Below, piece after piece: positions 1-5,870 of a stretch of 64,000 nt of DNA (position 1 is its first letter; each line of letters starts with the position of its first letter). The stretch is taken from assembly GCF_001552195.1 (NCBI RefSeq), contig NZ_BCQS01000008.1:1-64000 (forward strand). Reading direction: 5' to 3'. The stretch comes from Actinomadura latina NBRC 106108. Its GTDB lineage: Bacteria; Actinomycetota; Actinomycetes; Streptosporangiales; Streptosporangiaceae. The notes under the pieces are model-generated. The model was not told the DNA's origin. It searched no databases and saw nothing but the letters and a program-made list of their open reading frames with translations. A program made the translations under genes and the position numbers.

Positions 1-1
1 C

Positions 2-157
2 CACACCGTTCTGGCCCGGAAACTCCAGGCCTACCTACGCTGGCGCAACGCCAACGCCCGTCACCCCGACGTCCTGGCCGAGCAGCGCCGCGAACGAGCC
101 CGTATCCGCAGCGAACGCCAACAACGCTGGGGACGGGCTCGAACACGAGCAGCGTGA
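2..157 (+). CDS. Transposase, C-terminal end only (cut by window edge)
   Basis: An open frame enters from the left edge and stops at TGA 155-157, giving the last 51 residues of a protein. The tail is Arg- and Ala-rich, with a YLRWRNANARHPDVL segment followed by ERARIRSERQQRWG. It resembles the C-terminal ends of actinobacterial IS630-type DDE transposases as I remember them, but no catalytic residue lies inside the window, so the family is tentative. It sits 36 bp before the left end of an IS5-type element, which suggests a site that has collected more than one insertion. Confidence 0.45.
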   Translation, partial: HTVLARKLQAYLRWRNANARHPDVLAEQRRERARIRSERQQRWGRARTRAA

Positions 158-192
158 TCAAACCCGGCGAACCTTCCGGGTCAGCGCACTAG

Positions 193-1215
193 GGCCTGTT
201 TAGAAAGTCTGGTTCGGGCGGCATGTCGTATCCAGAGACGAGTGAGGTCTCCGATAGATGGATCAACGACCAAGAAGACCATCAACACCGCAGACCTCGT
301 GCCCAGCGTATCGATCGGAGCGCGCAAGGACCTGACGGACCGGCAGTGGCGGACTTTGGAACCGCTGCTGCCGCCTGGTGGACGACGGGGTAGGCCGCCC
401 AAGTGGTCGCGCCGGCAACTGGTGGACGGCATCCGGTGGCGGACTCGTGTGGGTGGGCCGTGGCGTGACGTGCCCGAGCGGTACGGGCACTGGCAGTCGG
501 TCTACCACCTGTTTCGCCGCTTTCAGCGTGCCGGGGTCTGGGCGCTGGTCTGGGCAAAGCTGATGGCTTTGGCCGACGCCGCCGGGCTGATCACCTGGAG
601 TGTGTCGGTGGACTCGACCATCAATCGGGCCCACCAGCACGCTGCGGGCGCCCGCCACGAGGTGAGCGGGCAGGTCGAACCACCGGGAGACGAGCCGCCC
701 GATCACGGGCTGGGGTGCTCACGCGGCGGCCGGACCACCAAGATCCACCTGGCGTGTGAGCAGGGCCGCAAGCCGATGGCGTTGCTCATCACCGCCGGGC
801 AGCGCGGGGACAGCCCGCAGTTTGTCCCGGTCCTGGGGCGGGTCCGGGTCGCCCGGTTCGGGCGTGGGCGTCCACGCACCCGCCCGGACCGGGTGCTGGC
901 CGACAAGGCGTACTCGTCCAGGGCCAACCGCGCCCATCTGCGCCGCCGCGGGATCGCGGTCACCATTCCGGTCAAGGCCGATCAGCAGGCCAACCGCAAA
1001 GCCAAGGGCTCGGCCGGAGGGCGCCCGCCGGTGTTCGATCCGGACGCCTACCGGCTCCGCCATGCCGTCGAGTGCGGCATCAACCTGCTGAAACAGCACC
1101 GGGCGGTCGCGACCCGCTATGACAAGCTCGCCGTCCGCTATCAGGCCACTATCGAGGTGGCCGTGATCGACATCTGGCTCCGCGCCATCACCAAGACCAC
1201 TTCTTAAACACGGCC
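193..1215 (+). mobile_element. IS5-family insertion sequence
   Basis: A transposase gene is bracketed by imperfect terminal inverted repeats. The left end begins GGCCTGTTTAGAAAGT at 193. The reverse complement of the right end, read from 1215, begins GGCCGTGTTTAAGAAGT. The element is about 1.02 kb, normal for IS5 relatives with one transposase. No convincing target-site duplication is visible, so the exact ends could be off by a base or two. The transposase frame is open throughout, so the copy may be active. Confidence 0.75.
242..1207 (+). CDS. IS5-family transposase
   Basis: This 321-residue DDE transposase catalyses excision and insertion of the surrounding element. Residues 30-110 form the IS5 N-terminal DNA-binding region ([15 protein letters not shown], then [20 protein letters not shown]). 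The catalytic acidic residues fit D in [12 protein letters not shown] in VLADKAYSS and E in [14 protein letters not shown]. The frame opens at GTG 242; an in-frame GTG at 299 would give a protein starting just before the conserved region, and neither start has a strong ribosome-binding site. The stop lies inside the right terminal repeat, as is common in these elements. There is no frameshift. Confidence 0.85.
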   Translation: MRSPIDGSTTKKTINTADLVPSVSIGARKDLTDRQWRTLEPLLPPGGRRGRPPKWSRRQLVDGIRWRTRVGGPWRDVPERYGHWQSVYHLFRRFQRAGVWALVWAKLMALADAAGLITWSVSVDSTINRAHQHAAGARHEVSGQVEPPGDEPPDHGLGCSRGGRTTKIHLACEQGRKPMALLITAGQRGDSPQFVPVLGRVRVARFGRGRPRTRPDRVLADKAYSSRANRAHLRRRGIAVTIPVKADQQANRKAKGSAGGRPPVFDPDAYRLRHAVECGINLLKQHRAVATRYDKLAVRYQATIEVAVIDIWLRAITKTTS

Positions 1216-1280
1216 GGTTGAAGGTCGCCCGGAGCTTCTTGCCTGTTCGGACGGCGTTCGCTGCTGCAGTTTGGCGGGGT

Positions 1281-1742
1281 TCACCCGTCGTAGGGGCGTT
1301 TGCGGGTGTGGACGGACGGGCCGTCGAGGACGGTGTCCGGGTAGCCGCTGACCTTCGGGCTGACCTGCATTTCGATCTGCTCGTGGCTTCCGTCAGCGTA
1401 AGTGAGTGAAACCACGAACGTGATAAAGGTGCCGTCGATGCCCGACCCGGTCCTCAGAACGCGGCCAACGTCGAAGATCACAAGACGTGAACCGCTGGAT
1501 AGGAACTCCTTGCAGTTAGCATCATTCAGCCCGGAGTCCTCGTCCTGCATGGCGCAAGCCTTCGTCCAATTGCGGCGGCGAACCAGGTCGAGATAGGTGA
1601 CCAGCGTCGCGCGAGCTCGTGCCTGTTCTCGGCGCTCCGCGGCTTGGCCGTTGGCGACGAGGTGCCACACCGCGATGCTCACGCAGATGAGAGGGAAGAT
1701 CATCAGTGTGGCGAGCACTGCGGACCGGCATGGGCGTGCCAT
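1281..1742 (-). CDS. Membrane-anchored protein of unknown function
   Basis: A 153-residue protein with one hydrophobic helix at residues 7-29 after a short basic N-terminus, so it is probably anchored in the membrane with the rest outside. The soluble part opens with an Arg/Ala-rich helix (AAERREQARARATLVTYLDLVRR) and has two Cys (CAMQDEDSGLNDANC) that could form a disulfide. A helix followed by a small beta-rich fold with a Cys pair recalls NTF2/DUF4878-like lipid-anchored proteins, but this is only a resemblance. It lies between the IS5 element and the outermost tRNA-Phe att copy, so it is probably not part of the integrated segments. Confidence 0.55.
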   Translation of the reverse strand: MARPCRSAVLATLMIFPLICVSIAVWHLVANGQAAERREQARARATLVTYLDLVRRRNWTKACAMQDEDSGLNDANCKEFLSSGSRLVIFDVGRVLRTGSGIDGTFITFVVSLTYADGSHEQIEMQVSPKVSGYPDTVLDGPSVHTRKRPYDG

Positions 1743-1804
1743 GGGTGGTGATCTTACGTGGGTGGGAGCCGTTGAACGTGGCCGTTGCCGTCAGGGTTGC
1801 CGTC

Positions 1805-1840
1805 AAAAGGCCCGGAACCGATCATGATTCCGGGCCTTTT
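1805..1840. terminator. Hairpin next to att copy 1
   Basis: A 13-bp perfect stem (AAAAGGCCCGGAA at 1805-1817 against 1828-1840) with a 10-nt loop ends in a TTTT run on both strands. It can work as a bidirectional terminator. A near copy sits beside att copy 2. Confidence 0.65.
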
Positions 1841-1855
1841 GGCTGGTCATCTGTG

Positions 1856-1898
1856 GTGGGCAGGGGCGGGGTCGAACCGCCGACCTTCCGCTTTTCAG
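1856..1898 (-). other. att copy 1: 43-bp duplicate of the tRNA-Phe 3' end (outer boundary)
   Basis: This 43-bp stretch is identical to the 3' part of the intact tRNA-Phe gene (5458-5500), covering the T arm, variable region, acceptor strand and discriminator, up to the anticodon. Beyond it the sequence diverges, so no tRNA can form here. Read on the minus strand it is even followed by CCA. It is the distal junction of DNA integrated at the tRNA-Phe gene. Confidence 0.85.
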
Positions 1899-2000
1899 CT
1901 ATGGCAACCTCCTGCCGCGTGAGCATCGACCGAGGTTGGACGGTGGGCGACGTGTGCCGCTGGTCGGGATCGTGCGCCGCTGTTGCTGTTACCGTTGCTG

Positions 2001-2252
2001 TCACCCGTCAGCCATCTTCGTGAAGGTCACACGCTGTGCCGTGAGGTTGGGCCGGGCCTGGTAGCCGGCATCGACCCAAAGCGCTTGGGTGTGCTTCGGG
2101 TCGGTAGCCCACCAGGCTTGGTAGCTGAAAGCGCTACTGGGGAGAGCGGCGCCGATCAGCGCTGAGATCTCCGCGAACGTCATCTCGATGCGCTGGCGGC
2201 CGTCGGCCCGAAGATGGCGCTCCAATCGCTCGTACTGCTCTCGCTGAACCAC
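2001..2252 (-). CDS. Small protein, DUF7662-like
   Basis: An 83-residue protein that reads from GTG 2252. It has the pattern ITFAEI..LIG..LP.SA..Y.AWWATD...TQAL.W.DAGY (residues 22-62), which I associate with the small DUF7662 family often found in mobile or accessory DNA. No function is known to me for that family. There is no transmembrane segment or signal peptide. Its stop codon overlaps the inner arm-type decamer at 1994-2003, so the gene abuts the integration site directly and belongs to the integrated segment. Confidence 0.55.
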   Translation of the reverse strand: MVQREQYERLERHLRADGRQRIEMTFAEISALIGAALPSSAFSYQAWWATDPKHTQALWVDAGYQARPNLTAQRVTFTKMADG

Positions 2253-2596
2253 GGCTCCATCATGGGCGACGGGCCCTCGCCTGTCAGCTTGTTAGGGACT
2301 ACAAGCAGATCAGCACCGTCCAGGCATGTCCCTACAAGTCCCCTGGACAGCGCCGCGACGTCCCGCACGTCCATACCCGTCCATGGTCATCCGACCCCGT
2401 TGTTAGCACCGCCGTTAGCACCCCCACCCATCCCGGAGGGCGCGCCCGCGAACGGCGAGACGGTGTGACAGACGGATTCGCGTCGGCGTGCCCTCCGGCT
2501 CGCGGGGGGCTGGGCCGCGAAGCCCCCGCTTCACGCGCGTTCAACCCCGGGCACCTACCTTGACCTCAACCATGGTCGAGGTAGCAGGCTTGCGGC
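2253..2596. other. Intergenic stretch inside segment A
   Basis: This 344-bp stretch separates the divergent DUF7662-like and PPOX genes. It probably holds both promoters. I see no frame with protein-like composition, no strong hairpin and no clear sigma-70 boxes. Confidence 0.4.
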
Positions 2597-3040
2597 ATGA
2601 TATTCACTGCCGCGGAGATCACATACCTTGCCGGGCATTCGCTGGGACGTCTGGCAACCATCGGGGCGGGTGGGGCTCCGCAGGTCCAGCCGGTTGCCTT
2701 CTGGATGAACGCGGACACCGGATCCATCGACATCGGTGGGCCAGCGTTGACCAGGAGCCAGAAGTTCCGCAACGTCCAAGCCGATCCGCGGGTCTCCTTC
2801 GTCGTTGACGATCAATCCGAGACGCCTAATCCGCTCGGCCAAACGGGGCGAGGTATCGAGGTGCGCGGGGAGGTAGAGATCGTGGTCCTTGATCGGCCCC
2901 TCATCGAGGCGTTTTCCAACGAAACATTCCGCATCCACCCGCGCCGGATTATCACCTGGAACGTTGAGGAGTTCGGTCCAGCCTTACCCGAACGGCTGCC
3001 GCACTTGCAGGGCTATAATTTTCGCAACATATCCCATTAA
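2597..3040 (+). CDS. PPOX-class F420-dependent oxidoreductase
   Basis: A 147-residue split-barrel protein of the pyridoxamine-5'-phosphate-oxidase superfamily. The fold is recognisable from GRLATIGAGGAPQVQPVAFW (residues 17-36), then SRSQKFRNVQADPRVSFVVDD-like spacing (residues 53-70), GIEVRGEVEIV (86-96) and RIHPRRIITWNV (111-122). The last is typical of the small actinobacterial members that bind F420 or flavin. Start ATG 2597 fits the conserved N-terminus. It is carried between two att copies as cargo of the tRNA-Phe element. The substrate is unknown; small redox detoxification is a common role in this family. Confidence 0.8.
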   Translation: MIFTAAEITYLAGHSLGRLATIGAGGAPQVQPVAFWMNADTGSIDIGGPALTRSQKFRNVQADPRVSFVVDDQSETPNPLGQTGRGIEVRGEVEIVVLDRPLIEAFSNETFRIHPRRIITWNVEEFGPALPERLPHLQGYNFRNISH

Positions 3041-3069
3041 GACACGCCCCTCGGTTGCCGTCTTGGACG

Positions 3070-4408
3070 GTGCGACTCACTTTTCGGAAGCGGGTTTCGC
3101 CGGAGAAGTCTCGCAAGAGGCGGAGTAAGCGCGGGAACGGTGAGGGGAGCATCTGGCTTCGTAAGGATGGCCGGTACGGCTTCGCCGCCTACGTCCCCAC
3201 CACCGCCGGCACCCTCAAGCGTCCAGGGGTACGCCCGGTCTCACGAGGACGCTCGCAAGAAGCTGACCAAGCTTCTGGAGCAGGCCGACCAGGGCATCCC
3301 TGTCTCGTCCGAGAGTTGGACGGTCGCGGAGTACCTGGCGTACTGGCTCAAGAACGTCGTCCAGGTCGAGCGGCGGCCCAAGACGTACCAGGGATACGAG
3401 GGGGCCGTCCGCCGGTACCTGGTCCCGGAACTGGGCAATAGGCGGCTCGGCAAGCTCACCGCTCGTGACGTGCGCCTGGCCTTCACCCGCATCCGGGAGG
3501 CGTGCCAGTGCTGCCGCAACGGCTGGGACGACGCCCGGGAGGTGCCGCGCTGCTGCTCCCTCAAGGGCGGTCAGTGCTGCGGCTCCCGGCTGTCGCCGCG
3601 CATGGTCCAGTTCGTGCACGCGGTCCTGCGCAACGCTCTGCAGATGGCCGTTCGGGAAGAGATCATCCCGCGCAACGTGGCCAAGCTCGTCACGGTCTCC
3701 ACGCCCAAGTACGGGGTCAACCGGGGCCTCACGGTCGACCAGGTGCGGGACGTCCTCAAGGCGGCCAGCGACGAACGGCTCTACGCGCTCTACGTCTTGG
3801 CCCTCTGCCTCGGCCTGCGGCGCGGCGAGCTGCTCGGGCTGCGCTGGGAGGACGTGCGGCTCGTCGGCTGCCGGGCCTGCGGCGGTGAGGGAGGCACCCT
3901 CGACGGCGACCCGTGCGGCCGGTGCGCCGAATCCGGTGTCGAGTCGGCCACGCTCGAAGTCGTCCAGACGCTGCAACGGGTCGGGGGAGCGCTGCGGTTC
4001 GTCCCGCCCAAGACGGTCGACTCCAAACGCACGGTCCCGCTCCCGGATCTGTGCATCACCGCGCTATGCGAACACCGGGTGAAGCAGGATGCCGAACGGG
4101 CCGACGCCTGGCCGGACTGGCAGGATCACGGGCTCGTCTTCCCGTCCCGCCTCGGCACGCCCATGGAGCCGGACAACCTTCGCCGTAGCTGGGGCCGTAT
4201 CCGCGCGGCGGCCGGACTCGACGGCGTCCGCTTCCACGACATGCGGCACACGTGCGTCACGCTGCTCCTGGACCTCGGCGTTCCGCCTCACATCGTCCGG
4301 GACATCGTCGGTCACAGCGACATCGAGGTGACCATGACGATTTACGCTCACGCGGCCGTCGACGAGAAGCGGGCGGCGCTTCGGAAGCTGGGGGATGCGC
4401 TCGGCTGA
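3070..4408 (+). pseudogene. Tyrosine recombinase (integrase), split by a frameshift
   Basis: The catalytic part is intact in one frame to 4408. Numbering from a GTG at 3140, ArgI is R227 (GLRRGELLGLRW), a Lys lies at about 291, the HxxR box is H366/R369 (FHDMRHT), with H392 (VGHSD) and nucleophile Y402 (MTIYAHA). The N-terminal arm-binding segment (RGNGEGSIWLRKDGRYGFAAYVPTT) is in the preceding frame, read from GTG 3070. The two meet at about 3218-3236, where HEDARKKLTKLLEQ resumes after a net +1 shift. The gene has either one inserted or two deleted bases, or needs recoding. Two Cys-rich insertions (residues 122-147 and 244-262) are present. It most likely mediated integration at tRNA-Phe. 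Confidence 0.85.
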
Positions 4409-4421
4409 GGCCGTTGCTGTC

Positions 4422-4457
4422 AAAAGGCCCGGAACCGTGATTGGTTCCGGGCCTTTT
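4422..4457. terminator. Hairpin after the integrase
   Basis: A 15-bp perfect stem (4422-4436 against 4443-4457) with a 6-nt loop is flanked by A and T runs. It starts 14 bp after the integrase stop codon and can terminate transcription from either side. It differs from the hairpin at 1805-1840 mainly in the loop. Confidence 0.75.
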
Positions 4458-4471
4458 GGCTGGTCAATGAA

Positions 4472-4514
4472 GTGGGCAGGGGCGGGGTCGAACCGCCGAC
4501 CTTCCGCTTTTCAG
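4472..4514 (-). other. att copy 2: 43-bp duplicate of the tRNA-Phe 3' end (middle junction)
   Basis: Identical over 43 bp to 1856-1898 and to 5458-5500 in the functional tRNA gene. The adjacent bases do not spell CCA here, unlike the other two copies. The 5' half of a tRNA is missing. It forms the junction between the integrase-bearing segment and the toxin-antitoxin segment. Confidence 0.85.
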
Positions 4515-4633
4515 AAGTAGCAACCACCCTGCGGTCACCCCGTCCACCGAGGTCAGACGGTGTTCAACGTGCGCCGGTGGTGCCGCTTGGTTGCCGTCGT
4601 TGCCGTCAGGGTTGCCGTCACCGGTCGGTGTTG

Positions 4634-4963
4634 TCAGGCGACTTTGATTGAGTGGGGACCGACGCTGACGGTGATGTCCAGGTGCCCGCCGAGCGCGGTC
4701 GCGTAGGCGCGGAGGGTCTCCAGTTCCATGGCTTCAAGGTTGCCGTTTTCGATCTGGGAGATGCGGGACTGGGAGACCCCCAGAATCTGGGCGACGTCGG
4801 CTTGCGTCTTGCCGATGGCTTTGCGGAGTTCCTTGAGGTGGTGGCCGGCGACGTAGGCGTCCAGTTCGGCGCGCGCCTGGGCCTGGCGCTCGGGGTCGGC
4901 CAGTTCAGGGTTGCGGCGGTGTGCTTCGGCTTTGATGTCCTGCCAGCGGCGTCCGGTGCTCAT
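4634..4963 (-). CDS. HTH antitoxin of a HigBA/RelE-type module
   Basis: A 109-residue protein with an N-terminal helical segment (residues 1-45) and an XRE-type helix-turn-helix at about 50-75 (GKTQADVAQILGVSQSRISQIENG). The C-terminal tail ALGGHLDITVSVG is typical of HigA-like antitoxins. It should neutralise the upstream toxin and repress the operon. Its start codon overlaps the toxin stop by 4 bp (ATGA), so it is translationally coupled, with the toxin-first order usual for HigBA. Its stop lies 14 bp from the last arm-type decamer. Confidence 0.85.
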   Translation of the reverse strand: MSTGRRWQDIKAEAHRRNPELADPERQAQARAELDAYVAGHHLKELRKAIGKTQADVAQILGVSQSRISQIENGNLEAMELETLRAYATALGGHLDITVSVGPHSIKVA

Positions 4964-5334
4964 CGTCCGCCCTCCTTATCCTTCGCTGCCCGGTACTCGG
5001 CGTAGCGGGCCTCGGCCAGTGGGATCGCCTCGTCGTACCAGCGTGACCACTGCCCGGCCTTGTCTCCGGCGACCAGGAAGATCGCGGCACGGTCTGGGTC
5101 GAAGACGAACAGCATGCGGATCTCCGATCGTCCTCGGCTGCCGGGCCGCAGCTCCTTGAGGTTGCGCAGCTCGCTGTGTTCCAGGGTGTCGACGAGCGGC
5201 CGTCCTAGTGTCGGCCCGACCTGGGCCAACCTGTCGATGGCCTGCTCGATCAAGGCTGCGGTGTCCGTCTCTGATTCACACAGCTTAAGGAACCAGCTCT
5301 CGACCGGTTCAAGGAGGATGACATCCCAGGGCAC
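4960..5334 (-). CDS. RelE/HigB-type (Gp49-like) toxin
   Basis: A 124-residue protein of the phage-derived Gp49/HigB-like group of the RelE fold. Diagnostic stretches are MPWDVILLEPVESWFLKL at the N-terminus, LVDTLEHSELRNLKELRPGS in the middle, and EIRMLFVFDPDRAAIFLVAGDK with AIPLAEARYAEYR towards the end. Family members are mRNA interferases acting at the ribosome; the Arg in RMLFVF and the basic stretch after it fit a catalytic surface. It is co-transcribed with the antitoxin downstream. Expression probably starts in the 5335-5400 region. Confidence 0.85.
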   Translation of the reverse strand: MPWDVILLEPVESWFLKLCESETDTAALIEQAIDRLAQVGPTLGRPLVDTLEHSELRNLKELRPGSRGRSEIRMLFVFDPDRAAIFLVAGDKAGQWSRWYDEAIPLAEARYAEYRAAKDKEGGR

Positions 5335-5339
5335 CCCAC

Positions 5340-5370
5340 CAATATAACCTCTAGCTCATACTGCAGAGCT
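5340..5370 (-). promoter_or_regulatory. Candidate promoter/operator of the toxin-antitoxin operon
   Basis: On the minus strand a TTATAT-like -10 box lies just before the toxin start (5341-5350). An inverted repeat AGCTC...GAGCT with an 8-nt spacer (5353-5370) lies immediately upstream. An operator beside the -10 box would suit autorepression by the HTH antitoxin. Weak evidence, from inspection only. Confidence 0.35.
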
Positions 5371-5395
5371 GACCGTCCGCTTCCTGACGACGTCC

Positions 5396-5405
5396 GTTGC
5401 CGTCA
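5396..5405 (+). repeat. Single arm-type decamer by att copy 3
   Basis: GTTGCCGTCA, the same decamer as at the other two att copies, lies 53 bp from the 43-bp core on the segment-B side. Only one copy is present here. Confidence 0.55.
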
Positions 5406-5410
5406 AACGC

Positions 5411-5441
5411 AACGCCCCGGGCCTCATGGCTCCGGGGCGTT
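5411..5441. terminator. Hairpin downstream of tRNA-Phe
   Basis: AACGCCCCGG at 5411-5420 pairs with 5432-5441, with an inner GCC/GGC stem. A TTTT run follows on the plus strand. On the minus strand it lies just past the tRNA-Phe 3' end and is probably its native terminator; on the plus strand it closes segment B. Confidence 0.6.
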
Positions 5442-5455
5442 TTCGCTGGTCAACA

Positions 5456-5532
5456 TGGTGGGCAGGGGCGGGGTCGAACCGCCGACCTTCCGCTTTTCAG
5501 GCGGACGCTCGTACCGACTGAGCTACCTGCCC
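5456..5532 (-). tRNA. tRNA-Phe (GAA)
   Basis: The minus strand folds as a full cloverleaf. The acceptor GGGCAGG (5526-5532) pairs with CCTGCCC (5460-5466). The anticodon stem TCCGC/GCGGA encloses loop CTGAAAA, giving anticodon GAA. The T arm is GGCGG-TTCGACC-CCGCC, the discriminator is A at 5459, and CCA is encoded at 5456-5458. The last 43 bp (5458-5500) are the att core copied at 1856 and 4472, so this is the functional gene that integration regenerated. Confidence 0.95.
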
Positions 5533-5552
5533 AGAACGCGCGTCGGCGCGTC

Positions 5553-5630
5553 TGGCGGTCCTGACGGGATTTGAACCCGCGGCCTCCACCTTGACAGGGT
5601 GGCGAGCACTCCTAGCTGCTCCACAGGACC
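5553..5630 (-). tRNA. tRNA-Asp (GTC)
   Basis: The acceptor GGTCCTG pairs with CAGGACC, the anticodon stem CCACC/GGTGG encloses loop CTGTCAA (anticodon GTC), the T-loop is TTCAAAT, the discriminator is G, and CCA is encoded at 5553-5555. It lies 20 bp upstream of tRNA-Phe on the same strand, so the two are probably co-transcribed. Confidence 0.95.
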
Positions 5631-5870
5631 TTGCTGCTCCGAGCTTAGCGGCTCTGGAGGGGTGTCTCGGCCGGTGGCGACCCGGCGTTTGGCACGTCCG
5701 AGAGCATACGTGATGGCCGAGGACTGCGCCAACTCGTTAGCGCGGGGGGCGGCGGGGGATAGAGCGTCACGGAGAGACATCGGACGGGTGCTGGTTGGTG
5801 ACGATGGGTCTAGTGTGTCCAGGTTGCGCGACTGTGCGTGACCAGAGGGTGACATAGGAGGGAGGTCGGC

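Larger units (their letters stand above)
1784..2003. repeat. Arm-type decamers GTTGCYGTCA around att copy 1
   Basis: Two copies of GTTGCCGTCA lie at 1784-1793 and 1796-1805 on the left of the 43-bp core. Two related copies, GTTGCTGTTA at 1982-1991 and GTTGCTGTCA at 1994-2003, lie on the right. Both pairs are spaced 12 bp start to start. The arrangement (core flanked by short direct repeats) is what is expected of integrase arm-binding sites; that role is inferred. Confidence 0.6.
1856..4514. mobile_element. Integrated segment A at tRNA-Phe (integrase-bearing, about 2.6 kb)
   Basis: The segment between att copies 1 and 2 contains a DUF7662-like gene, a PPOX-family gene and a tyrosine integrase whose end lies 64 bp from att copy 2. 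An integrase next to the att core, with a tRNA 3' end as target, is the classic layout of an integrative element. It has no replication, transfer or phage structural genes, and its integrase is frameshifted. It is therefore either a remnant or a minimal satellite. Confidence 0.75.
4413..4620. repeat. Arm-type decamers around att copy 2
   Basis: GTTGCTGTCA lies at 4413-4422 on the integrase side of the core. GTTGCCGTCG (4590-4599), GTTGCCGTCA (4599-4608) and GTTGCCGTCA (4611-4620) lie on the other side. Orientation and the 12-bp spacing match those at att copy 1, so the arms were duplicated together with the core. Confidence 0.6.
4472..5500. mobile_element. Integrated segment B at tRNA-Phe (toxin-antitoxin cassette, about 1.0 kb)
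   Basis: The 986 bp between att copies 2 and 3 hold only a two-gene toxin-antitoxin operon. There is no integrase. Flanking att cores with no recombinase gene of its own is the definition of a cis-mobilizable remnant that would need an integrase in trans, here possibly the neighbour in segment A. The toxin-antitoxin pair would penalise loss of the locus. Confidence 0.7.

Noticed and set aside
1822..2004. Small minus-strand gene starting with Met-Thr-Ala-Thr-Val-Thr-Ala
   Set aside because: The start is made by the arm-type decamers and the rest is the att core in translation. It is a repeat artefact.
1856..4514. Two further tRNA-Phe genes at 1856 and 4472
   Set aside because: Only the 3' 43 bp are present; the D arm and the 5' acceptor strand are missing. 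They are att copies, not tRNA genes.
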